This document shows positions 11,501 to 23,500 of a stretch of 64,000 bases of DNA, piece after piece. The DNA lies in contig VZRS01008300.1 of the NCBI GenBank assembly GCA_013398055.1, positions 68,623-132,622 on the forward strand, in the 5' to 3' direction. This DNA comes from Ifrita kowaldi (lineage: Eukaryota; Chordata; Aves; Passeriformes; Cinclosomatidae). Each line of letters starts with the position of its first letter. Positions within the stretch are counted from its first letter, which is position 1. The position numbers and the translations under genes are program-made. The notes under the pieces were generated by a model, which was given only the letters and a program-made list of their open reading frames with translations, was not told the DNA's origin and searched no databases.

Positions 11501-14500
11501 TCTTATGATGTATCAAGGAAGCACAGCTTGCTTTGGTAGGAGTAGAAATCTAAGTAGGGGGATGGAGGGGCAAATCTTAACTTTATATCCTGTTTTGCAA
11601 TTTGGAAAGGCTTCAGTAGGACCCAGCCATAAAAGAAGTGGGAAATGGGTGAAAGGGGAAATGAAGTGTTGAAAAAGTTTGCAACATTTCTTTTCCCCAG
11701 ATTTGTCTTGGCTCCTGTGCCAAGATCCTTTGGTGCAAAGGTAACCACCTGGTTTAGTACCTGTTGATTTCTAGAAGTTACATCAGATGGGGAGATTGCA
11801 GTTTTCTCCCCATGTCTGCATCAAACAGGATAAGGGAGATACCAACTTCTGGCTTCTGTTTGGAGCAGACACAAGGGTATATCCTCAGCAACCTGAGGCT
11901 CGCTGTTGGTCACTCATGTACCCTGAAATGAGTTACTTTTTTCCTATGCTGGAAATGCTTCCAGCTTGCCAAAACTACTAGTTTGCACTTTCCAGTTTCT
12001 CTGGTAGAGGAAAAAGGTTTTGCTTAGTTTGTAAAAGTGCAGCTGGACTAGAAAGGAGGTTCTTTTTTGCAGAAGCTCTCTGGTTCTTCTCTCATACCTC
12101 CTTTATCCATGCAAAAAATGCAAAGAGTTTTCCAGATGCTCCAGTTTTTGTCTAATCAAGTCAGCCAAAGGAGGCAACAGGGAGAAAAATACATTTTCTC
12201 TTAGCAGTATTTCCCCACCCCTGGTCAGTCATCATAGAATGCAGATTTCCTGGGTAGAGCAACTTGATTTAAATCCGTGTTTAATTGCAATAGTTTAATT
12301 TCTAGACATTAATTTTATGGACAAGTTTGAGTTCATGCTCATTTCAACCATCTTAATGGTTTCTGCTGAATCCAAAGGTTCAGAAGCCCGCATTATTACT
12401 AACACAATTTTTTAACAGTTCTAACAAGCAAGAGAATGTTCTCAATATCTGAATTGTATCTTTTTGATGCAAAGTTGAGAGTGCAGTGTTAATATTTTAT
12501 GTTTAGAACTCTATTTCTAAATTTCTAATTTGAACCTAATTCTTTTGCTTTAGTACATGAGATCACTTAACAACTTCAGGGCTGAACAGCCTCACCAGCA
12601 TGCAATGTATTATCTCCGACTCCTGATGACAGAAGTTGCTTGGACCAAAGATGAATTAAAAGAAGCTCTAGATGGTAATGTTCTGCCACTTCATTGCTTT
12701 TTTTCTTATGTTACTTAACTATTGAGGATACTTGTTTTGAACTCTGCTCACTATTCAAGTGAACCCCCTGCAGTGCCAGACCTGAGCTGATGCTGGTCTT
12801 GCTGCACTTGCCCTCCAGTTTCAAGGAAGTAGAGCAGGTTGTGGAAAAGGCCTCAAATGGCAAACTTGCAGGTAAAAGTTCAGGCAAAACTTCACCAACT
12901 TTGTGGGTATGAACCAGGATATGGTGAATCCAATACTTAATCAACATTGGTAAAATCATTTGGCTCTAGTTGACATCTTACAGGCACATTGGAGTGTATC
13001 TGCATTGTACTTCCCAATGTGCAAACTGTTTTGTTTTCTGTTCTTGGGAATCCTAGCTTATGTTTCTGTAGATAATAAAGAACCGTAGCTAATAAAGAAA
13101 AATTATGTACTTTCTGTAGATAATGGCAACAATGATGAAGAATAAAGAACATTGTGGCTCTAAACAAGGCACCCCAGTATATTTGAAGGAAGAAGAAATT
13201 TCAAATTAAGAGATTTAATTGATTTTTCAAGTCCAGATGGAGTGGGGTTCTGAGCAATCAGCCTAATGGAAGGTGTCCCTGCCCATGGCAGGGGTGTCGG
13301 AACTAGATGATCTTTAAGGTCCCTTTCAACCCAAGCCATTCTATGGTGATTCTATGTTTGTAGTAATAGCTGAAGAACTTTTCCTTACCTGCATTTTACT
13401 GTGTTGCATTAAAAGGCTGTTCCTGGGACAGTTTGCAAAATGTCTTATAATATCTTCTTGGAATACACCAAGACATTATTTTCAATAAGAATACCTGGCT
13501 TTTGTATTTATTTGAGGGATTTGATTCAGAACACATATCCATGAACACCCCATGCATTCAACCATCCCTTCTCTTACTCCATTGATTCTATGTGCTAAAC
13601 TATACTTTGCAGTACATATGAAAACTGCTTTGCAAGGGCAGGCTGGATAGAATGTGTATGTGTTTTCTATGGAATGTGTATGTGTCCTCTAGAATATATT
13701 GCCAAAATACTTTTCTTGTGTATTGTTTGTTGCAAAGTTAATATCAACACACTGTGTTTGAGTTGAGGTTCTTTTTTTAGTCTGGATGGTAAATGCACAG
13801 TGTGTTTCTCGAGCATTATAAACTACATGCTGCTAGTTTAGTTAATAACTAAGGCTTTTCCTTGGAACACCACCTGAATGATTGCAACTGTTTTGTCTGG
13901 AGAATGAGTGTTTGTTCAGCATGATTGGAAAGGCAGCTTTTTTTTTCTTCTTTTTTTTTTTTTTTTCTGGAATCTGGGTCAAGACAGCATGTGAATTCTA
14001 AGTGAAATAAACTATATGATGAGTGCTGCTCTTTAGACCTGGAAGCATTCCAACGTTGCATTTTTAAGGAGAGATTCACTTCTTTATAATGACAAATTTC
14101 TCTTCCTCTGAGAAATGTGCTGTATCTAATGATGACTTAGGCTTAGGTCCTTCATAATGTAAAAATGCATTTGAGTGATTTAACTGTCTAAATATCTATT
14201 GTAGATGTCACTCTTCCCCGTCTCAAGGCCTTCATAGCACAGCTATTGTCACGGTTACACATCGAAGCTCTTCTCCATGGCAATATAACAAAGCAGGTTG
14301 GTGTGGTACTTTCTTAATAAAACAATTTTTATTTAAAAGCAGCATAAAAATGGAAGACTAGTTTAATCTTTGCAGATCTTAAAGCAGTTTTGCCAAATGC
14401 GATTTCATAATTGACCTTTGTACTTTTTTGTCTTTATGGGAGTATGAGAGTGTAATTTTTTCCACTTTAGATTTATTAGGCTGAGTGCTGCCTCTATATT

Positions 14501-17500
14501 GCTCTTGGAAATTTAATAAGAACAACTTAGGATCTAAGTATTTGAAAGTCTGTTGCATGTCATTACTGTGATCAAGCTGCAGAAGGAATGATGTGCTGCA
14601 GATCTTGCTTTTTTCCATTGAAAACTTTCAGAATAACTAGCAAAGATTTAAGAATCCAGTATCCTTCCAAATTGAGTAGTTTGCACATAGCTATACAGGA
14701 ATGGTGGTCCATAAAAAAAGCCACGTGTCAGCTCTCAGTTAGGGGAGTAAAACTCAAAACATTTGCTTTGTCTTCCATTAAGATAGTAACAGTTTGTATT
14801 TGCATATGAAATCTTAAGAAATACTTGAATATACATACCAATACAAAATGTAGTACTTTTCTTGTATGTTTTTGCATTCTTTTTTCATAAAGCTTGTTTT
14901 ACAGTATTTTGTGTTGCAACAGCTCTGGGATAGTTTACTAGCAGGAGCTGTTACAAACACTGCTAGTGACTGCTGAATGTATGGAAAAGAAAATTTACGA
15001 GTATGGAAGGGAAAAATAAGAGAGGAAGGAGCTAATAGCGTGGAGAGACAAACTTCTTTTTCAAGAATGTCTCTAAAGTACTTGTTAAAAAATTTTGTGG
15101 AGTATTTTCTTGCAGAGAAATTTAATAGTCTCTTTTTCCTTCCTTATTTATTTTGTGTTTGTATACGAAAGTCAGTTCCTTCTGGAAATAGGACTGAATG
15201 CCCAGATGTTTTAGATTTCCATGATGATGCAGTTGTGTCAGAGAAGTGTATTCTTTACTTGGTATAGCGGGTGAAAGTCCTACAGCTAAAGAACCAGGAA
15301 TGATGTCCTGGTGCATCCATAGCTGTGTAGTGTTTAGAAATCATCTGCAAACCTCCCTGAATAGATGCGAGTAGGAAAAGTTGTCTGTCCTTCAGTACCC
15401 ATGATGTGAAAATCACTGACAAAGCTCAGCAATTTTAACCTGGACCTAAGATTTTTTTCCAACTAAAATTAAACCAAAATGTACACTGTCTTGTGACACC
15501 TTTCAATAATGAAAAAAATTTTTGGTGAATCTGAACTTGACAAATTGGATTTATCTAGCTACTTAAAATTCATATTTTTTCCTTTCTTTTCATTCTGATA
15601 CTTGCTTTTTTGTGACAATTTCTTATTTACTGCAAGTGAATGAATAGTAAAGTAATCCTGTTCAAAACATCTGTCTGAGCAGTCTTCTTGTCAATATTTT
15701 AATATGGTGATTTGATTGGAAGAATACGTAGTATTTTTCTCTAACTTTTTGAACTGTGGTGTTTAGACCTCAGTCTTTTTGTCTTTGATATTGTGTGGGG
15801 GTTTTGGAGGTGTTGGTAGGGTATATGTTTATTAAGTTTTCAAACCTTTTGCATTTTTTTGATAAAACCACTTGTGTGAGTTTATGGCAATGCAGAGACA
15901 GAGATTTTAGCTTTCAGGCAAAACTGTTTTGTAGTTACTGTAATTTCCAGTGTGCAGGCTACAAGAACATATAACCCTTAAGAGGTGAAGCTATTGAAGT
16001 TAAATCCATGAATGAAACTAACACCTTTTAATTTTTTTTTCACTATTTATGTTTTTTTAATAATTACTGTAATCCATCAAATAAAATAAAGTATTTGGGC
16101 AATGAGTCTTAACACCACCAACACATCAATGAAATGCATCCTTGACCTTAACCACTTGTTTTCTGAAAATCTGTATCTATTGAAATGCCATTTGCTTTGC
16201 AAACATACATTTAAGATATCTCATTTTCAAACTTTGAAAGATGACCACATCAAGTGGTGGAGGGAAAGTGAGAAAAAACAAAAAAAAGGCAGCCCATTGA
16301 GCTTTAATTTCAGATGCACTGAGCACTGGGGAGAAGTAGAAGTAGTTAAACATGTAGACATGTTTAACTTAATTTAAACATTCCTTAATTTAAACATTAA
16401 GAAGACACAAAAAAACTTTTGCCCCCCACACCCACTTCCTCTCATCTACTTAACTTCTACTATATTTGTATTGAATTACAATATCCCTACTTTCTATTCT
16501 TGATTTTTTTTTTCTTTTCTCTCACAGCACCATCATTAATTGGAAAGTCTTATCCTGCTGTTCAATACAGAATAACTAATGATTATTAAAAATCCTCTTA
16601 TGTTTTCTTTTCCAGGCTGCATTAGGAATTATGCAGATGGTTGAGGACACTCTCATTGAGCATGCTCATACAAAGCCACTCCTTCCCAGTCAGCTAGTGA
16701 GATACAGAGAAGTGCAACTTCCTGACAGTAAGTTAAATTATTTATTTACGATATTTAAGGCACATTAAACCGAGATTCTCCTTGCTAAAAAAATTTTAAA
16801 ATGCATATTACTGTGTTGCTAGGAGTGTGTTTTGAAGTCAAACTTACTTCAAGTTATTTTAAACTTCAGAAATATAGTTAGGGTGTGGTTTTACTAATAA
16901 AATTATGTACTAATACATGATCTTTCTGGGCTACTTGACATTTAATTTGATTTCATTTTTAATTTGTGTGTGTAAATGGGACTTCTTGGGATGACTTAGT
17001 TGATCTTTTAGGTGACTGCCAACCCAAAGCTCTTCTTATGATTATAGGATTCTGCAATTCAGTTCTAAGTTGCTTGTTATAATTTATGGAAATAAGAGCC
17101 CTCTCTCCTACACATAGTGTATACATTTGAATAAACACCATTCTTTGAGCATTTCTGAGTATTAATTGACCATTAAGTTAAGAATTGCACGTAATGACTC
17201 TTTGGAAAAACAAAAAGTTCTTACACAAATAACTTTTTTTTCTTACACAAATTCTTTTGGTCTTGTAGTGCTTGTATGCTTTTACTTCCATGGTGAAAAA
17301 AGTGGTTTTTATAAGAAAGGAGGTTCAAGGTATTGCTGCGAGTGATGATATATGTAGCTATACAGACAAAATAAATTACCCGTAACTGATTGTCTGTGGA
17401 AGCTGCCATATGCAAAAGAAGTTGTTGGTATTAAATGCTGAATTATTTTTAATGTTCATAATAGTTTCTGGCAGATTGTCTTTAGAAACTGTTTACACAG

Positions 17501-20500
17501 TAGAGGCAATGCAGAATTTCACTGCAGTTCCAAAAATATTTGCTTGAAGAGAAGCAGCCAGTTTCAATTTACTTGCTGATATTTCCAAGTGCCGACATTT
17601 TGATGTTAAAATAATAGTCCTTTCTTGTCTCATGAAAAGTATGCTGTTAGTGGAAATTCTGCTTTAACAGTCCTAAGTCATTTATTATAATTCCATTCCA
17701 CAAATGTTAGACCAGTATCTTTTTCATTGTGGACAATAAGAATGTATGCTTTCATAAGCTTCAATGTTTTAACTTTGTCTTTTAGGAGGTTGGTTTGTAT
17801 ATCAACAGAGGAATGAAGTTCATAACAACTGTGGCATTGAAATATATTACCAGACAGACATGCAGAGCACTTCTGAGAATATGTTTTTGGAGCTCTTTTG
17901 CCAGATTATCTCGGAGCCGTGCTTCAATACTCTGCGCACCCAGGAGCAGTTAGGTGAGTTCTCCGCAGTGCTCCTGTGTCTGTGTACACACGAGCTGTCA
18001 CAGTCACGCGCTCACACGAGACCTGAGGAGGTGTTCTCTCCCTGCTTAGTGAATGCCATTTAAAGGGCACTTGGTAGATGTAAATCATCTTAACTGTTGA
18101 TGACTCAAAGAAATTTTACTGTGCACAGAGTCTAAAATAAGAACAAGCAGGCATGATTTTTAAGATGTCTGAAATATCTGAAATCAACTCCGACTAAAAA
18201 AAGTGTGATCACTGTACAGAAAACTTCATATTAGAATTTACCAAAAGGAGATTGGATCAGTTCCATAAATTTCTAGATCTTCTTGAAGAACCAGAAGTAG
18301 TTTGATCTTTTCTGCTTGTGATCCTACTTCTAGGTGCAGTTCGTGATTCATAGAAGCACAGACTCATTTATGTTGGAAAAGACCTCTAAGATCACTGAGT
18401 CCAACTGTTAAATTATATGTCCTATTTTAGGAATACTGCTGTGTGGGTGATGGTAAGCTACCATGTTGGTGAAGACCTAAATACATTTCAGGCTTTTTAA
18501 GACTATAGCTGTTCACTAATAAGTACAAATAACTGTTACCTGCACCAGTAAGTCTGAGAACTGGTGAGGTATTCCAAACACAGTAAGAAGGAGAGGCAGA
18601 GGCTTTGCATGACAGCTCACATGATTGAAATACTGGTGAGGGGGAGTACAGGTTTCCCGAAGGTGAGAAGCAGACAAATATTTCAGTGTGATGACTGCCG
18701 GGGATGTCAGGCAAGATTAGGCTTTACATGAGCAACTAGCAGAACCAGCCATACAATATTTATCATAGGAACTTCAACTATCTATGTATCTGCTGAAAAT
18801 AGGATAGAACGCAGGGTATTTAACAGGTTTTGGAAATGTGCTGATGGCAGGTTTTGTATAGCGGTTGGAAGTAACAGCTAAAGAGAGAGGGGAGAACTGA
18901 GAAAGAACTGGTTTAGTCCAGCACCTCATAAATTGCCGAATAATAGAGTTCACGAGACCTAGGAGGGGAGACAGTAGAAATACCATGAAAATCCAGTAAA
19001 TTTCATGGAATTGTTAGTAAGATTTCTGAGAAAGCTTAGGGAGAAAGAAGTTCAGGAATTAGCAGTTTGCTAAACAGTAGAATTAGTAACAAGAATTCTT
19101 TCAATAAACGCTTAAGCAGTATGAGGAAATGTAGGAGAAAAGTTGGCAATGATGGAAAAAAAATCAAAGCGTTCAAATCATTAAAATCAAAATGTTCAAA
19201 TCATCAGAAAATTCAGGATGGCTTAGTTAATTTGCAGGAAAAATGCCAACTGTGGCCAGATGATTTCCAAAATAAACACTGGTGATCAAAGTCTGTGTCG
19301 TACTTTTGAACAGGAAAATAACAGATTAATCAGATTAAATTAGAAGCTTTAAAAAAGTCCAAAGTGTGATGAACTCTGCATTCTATTCCAAAGGATGAAA
19401 TTAGGAAATCCTGGAATATGAAGTCTTATAATGGAAAATCTGTGGATGATAGATGGGGTATTGGAAAGATAGACACAGCTAAATGCTGTATGTTTCCTGA
19501 AAAAAAAAGGAAAGAGAAAAAGCAGGGAAATTATAGATCAGTCAGTTTAAGTTTAATTCCAGGAAAATATAGAATGAACTTTCAAGCTAGTTCTAAATTC
19601 ATAGAAGGTAACTGAGACACTGTTACTGAAGTACCTAGGTGGAAGTGCTACACATTTGGGTACAGGACTTTGGAAGGTCATGACTGGAGAATAGAGAACA
19701 GTTCATTTGGAAAACGGTGTTCTACAGACCTCTACTGTGATCCAGTGGTACGTGGTATATTCATCAAAATTCTGGATGATAGAAGAGTGAGGATACTCAC
19801 TGAATCTTCAGATAATACTAATTTGGGAGAGGCTGCAAGTGTGTGGGAAGATAGAGTTTAGAATTTAAAATTAGTTTGACATTTTGGAAACATGACTTGA
19901 ATGAAGATAAGATGCAGTTTGTTAGGAAACGTTTGGCAGGAACAACCCATGGCACAGATACAAGCTAGGCAGCAACTGGCTAGGTAGCAATTTTGTAGAA
20001 AACTCTGCAGGGTACAGTGGATCAAAAGTAGGACATAAATCAGCAGTGTCATGCTGCTGTGTAAAGTGCTGGGATATGTAAATGGCAGCGTTCAAGATGC
20101 ACTCACAGTAATACTCCTAAATCGTTCAGATAAAGACTGAAATACTATAAACAGTTTTGACATGAACATCCGGAAACTATAAGAAAACTATAAAACAACA
20201 TTAAAGACTGAAATGTGATAGATTTGTTATTAAAAGGGTGGAGGAAGACTGCAGAAAGGATTCGTTGTTCAGATTAGCAAGTCCTGCAACAAAAAGGAAG
20301 GGACTAACATTTTTTATTGAACTGATAAAATGGGAAGTAGTGGTCTTACATTGCAGCAAAGAGAATTCAGGTTCGATGTTATGAAAAAATAGTAAGTTTC
20401 TAATGTTGAGTCTAATGAAGCAGTAGAGTACAGCTTCATTTCTGGTATCCTGATCCTGATGACAGAATTGCTTTTGTGTTGTCTTAGTCTGCCTCATCTC

Positions 20501-23500
20501 CTCCTTGCCTCTCCCCTGAACTGGTATTGACCTCAGTGAAATAAAGATGTTTTAAAAAAATATACAGTGACACATTTTGAAAACCTGCATTATTTTATTT
20601 ATAATACGGAATTAAGTTAGCATAGCATTGCATTCTTGTCAAACATGCCACGTTTGGCAAATTCAGTGCTGTGACAAGGGATTTCTTTTAATTTGTGGCT
20701 GCTCTTGTTTTGCCAAGGTTACATTGTGTTCAGTGGTCCACGTCGGGCAAATGGCATCCAAGGACTGCGATTTATTATCCAATCTGAAAAGCCGCCACAC
20801 TATTTAGAGAGCAGAGTTGAAGCGTTCTTAAAAACTATGGAGAAATGCATAGAAGACATGACAGAAGAGGCCTTCCAAAAACACATCCAAGCTTTAGCGA
20901 TTCGTCGTCTAGACAAACCAAAGAAGCTGTCTGCAGAATGTGCTAAATACTGGGGAGAAATCATTTCCCAGCAGTATAACTTTGACAGAGGTAAGACAAA
21001 TGGTAATTCCTTTAAAACTGAATGCTCTAATTTGGCTACATTTGTGACTGTTGAGTGTCATATTCATTTGGGAACAACTTAAACTTTTACATAGCTATAC
21101 ATAATTTACTATCTATTTCTCTGAGATGCATTCAGATACACACTGACATTCCTGACAGTACACACATTCATATGAACCCTGTTTCTCTTCCCATTGTGCA
21201 GTTGTTTTGAGGGAGTGCTGACAGAGGCAACAGCAGATATCTTAGCTAACATGCAATCTGTCTCAGCTTTGAGTGGATTTGAAGAAACACTAATTTTTTT
21301 TTTCATCTATGATACTCTGAAGGTTATAGGTTTATAGGAGACCAAATGAGATCCAGCTTCTAGTATTATTACTGAAAATCGACTGACAGTTACTTACTGT
21401 GTGGTCCTACATAATATTTAAGTTGATTTTTTTTTAAATACTTTTCAAATGTATTTTAAGTTTTTTAAAAAAAATACTAACATACATTAGTAATACAGTT
21501 AGCTATATTAGTAATACATTCATTAGATACATTAATAATGCAGTTTCTAACATTAAAAAAAAACCAGTTTAGGTACAGATCAGCTTTTCTTGATTTTCAT
21601 GTCTCGACTCTTATTCACAGCTGTAATTTTATGTCTTAATGCATAATATGCTTCCTCCATAAAACTCACTCTGTATTCTGTGACTTTTCTGCTTTACGTG
21701 CACTGTGTTGGCTTTCCATGATAGCAAATACAGTCTTTTTGCTTCACGATGACTCACTGAGCTGTTTAATAATGAACAGTTTTGACTTCTCATCTAGCTT
21801 GGTCTGGAGAGAATGAGAGCTACTGACAAGGTTTCATGCCTGAGCATAAGAAGTGGCATGGAAATTTATCACTTCAAGTACCTTTTTTTGTGTCCGATGA
21901 AATAGTCTGATTTTTCTCTGCCTTAAGTGTTTCTGTTTATACCATAGTTGGATCAATATTATCTCTCTGGAATTTCTTACTGCAAAGTATAGCCATATTT
22001 TTCATATCTCAATCCCACATATTATTTCCCTTGACTTTTATACCTTTAATTCCCCTCTCCGCACTAGCAATTTTATATCATTCATGGTTATAATATTACT
22101 AGCATTGTCAAAATCAGAAATTCATATTCCAGCCTTAAGAAGTGGAAGGATTTTTTATGTTTTTACATTATTATTATTACTACTTTTACTGTTTTCTCCC
22201 AAATCTTACCTAGTTTTCCAAACTGTATTGTTGACTTTATTTCCTCCATGTAGAACTTCATATTACTTACAGCCTGCCTTACAGACTTGTAAGCTGCCTG
22301 TTCTCTTGCACTTGGTTCTCCGTGATCTTCTTGCTAATCCTAAGAAGAGCAAGCACGCCTACAAGAAACCTTTCTGCTTAAGCAGCAATGATATTAGGTG
22401 ATTAGTCCATGACAGTCTAATTAATATGAAGGAATGTAGCAACTGAGACATGTTGTCTGCAGTTTTCTTAAAGGTGTGAATACTTCTTAAGGGGTATGTA
22501 GGCACCGTTCCTTAATGTTTCTTTAAGAGTATGTCCTACCATCCTGTTTCCTAACTGTGAATAAAAGCCATCTATAACCAGTCTGCATTAGAAATGTGTA
22601 GCTGATTTGAAGATAATACACAAGAGCAGGCATACCTATTTTAGCTACTGAATATCCTACAGTGCAATCAGTATTCTTCAATCATGCATTTTTAGTAAGT
22701 CCAATCAAATACACTTATTGAAGTACAATTTTCTGCCAAGATTCTACTGACACTTTTAGTGAAGCAAGTATCAACTTGAAAGATAACAATGAAAAGCTTA
22801 TCATTTGCAGTCAATTACAGCATCTGAATTTGAAAGAAATATACTCTGTATAAGCAGTGTGCTAATAACCAGCTGTGATCTGCAGACTCACTCTAATTTG
22901 TGCTATTATTGTGCAGATAACATTGAAGTGGCTTATCTAAAGACCCTGACCAAGGATGACATTATACAGTTCTACAAGGTAAGTTAGTCGTGTAGCTAAA
23001 ATGTTACTTAGAATGAGATGGAGGTACAACTGAATCTTCTTTGTGTATGCTATGAAGGGGTATACTGACACCTGTTTTAGATGATAAAATCAATGCAGAT
23101 ACCTTTTATTTCCTGAATATTACTTAGTTTAATAGCAACTGTAAAAATTGTACAGAATGATAGGGTTTTGTTGCGTTTTTTTTCTTGCCAGCTCTTATTC
23201 TTCTTGTTTCATTTGTCCTTTCTTTATGGATATAAAATGTGCTGCTCTATGACCAAGCCTGGCCAAAATGGCACATTTGTTCTTTTATCTTTTTCTTCAA
23301 CCAATCAGTGATTCAGCTTATTTTATGGGCATGAATTGTGAATGAAAAAGATATTTTTAAAGTTTTGTTCACTGTAAATCAGTGGTGTTTTTTCTTTCTC
23401 TAATGGTTAGGCAGAGCAAAGGAAGAGCATAATGATGCAGTAATTGTACATTTTAACTCAGGTGGATATCTAATACAAGTGATCGAAATGTGTCCCTGTC

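Larger units (their letters stand above)
12675..14204 (+). other. IDE: IDE intron 17
   Basis: Contains a CR1 tail (about 13229-13356), a short direct repeat GAATGTGTATGTGT near 13655-13690, and a long pyrimidine run near 13939-13967. Confidence 0.85.
17954..20717 (+). other. IDE: IDE intron 20
   Basis: Holds a minus-strand CR1 tail (about 18346-18412), a short tandem duplication (19161-19205) and an old, long, degraded CR1 body (about 19530-20440). Confidence 0.85.
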
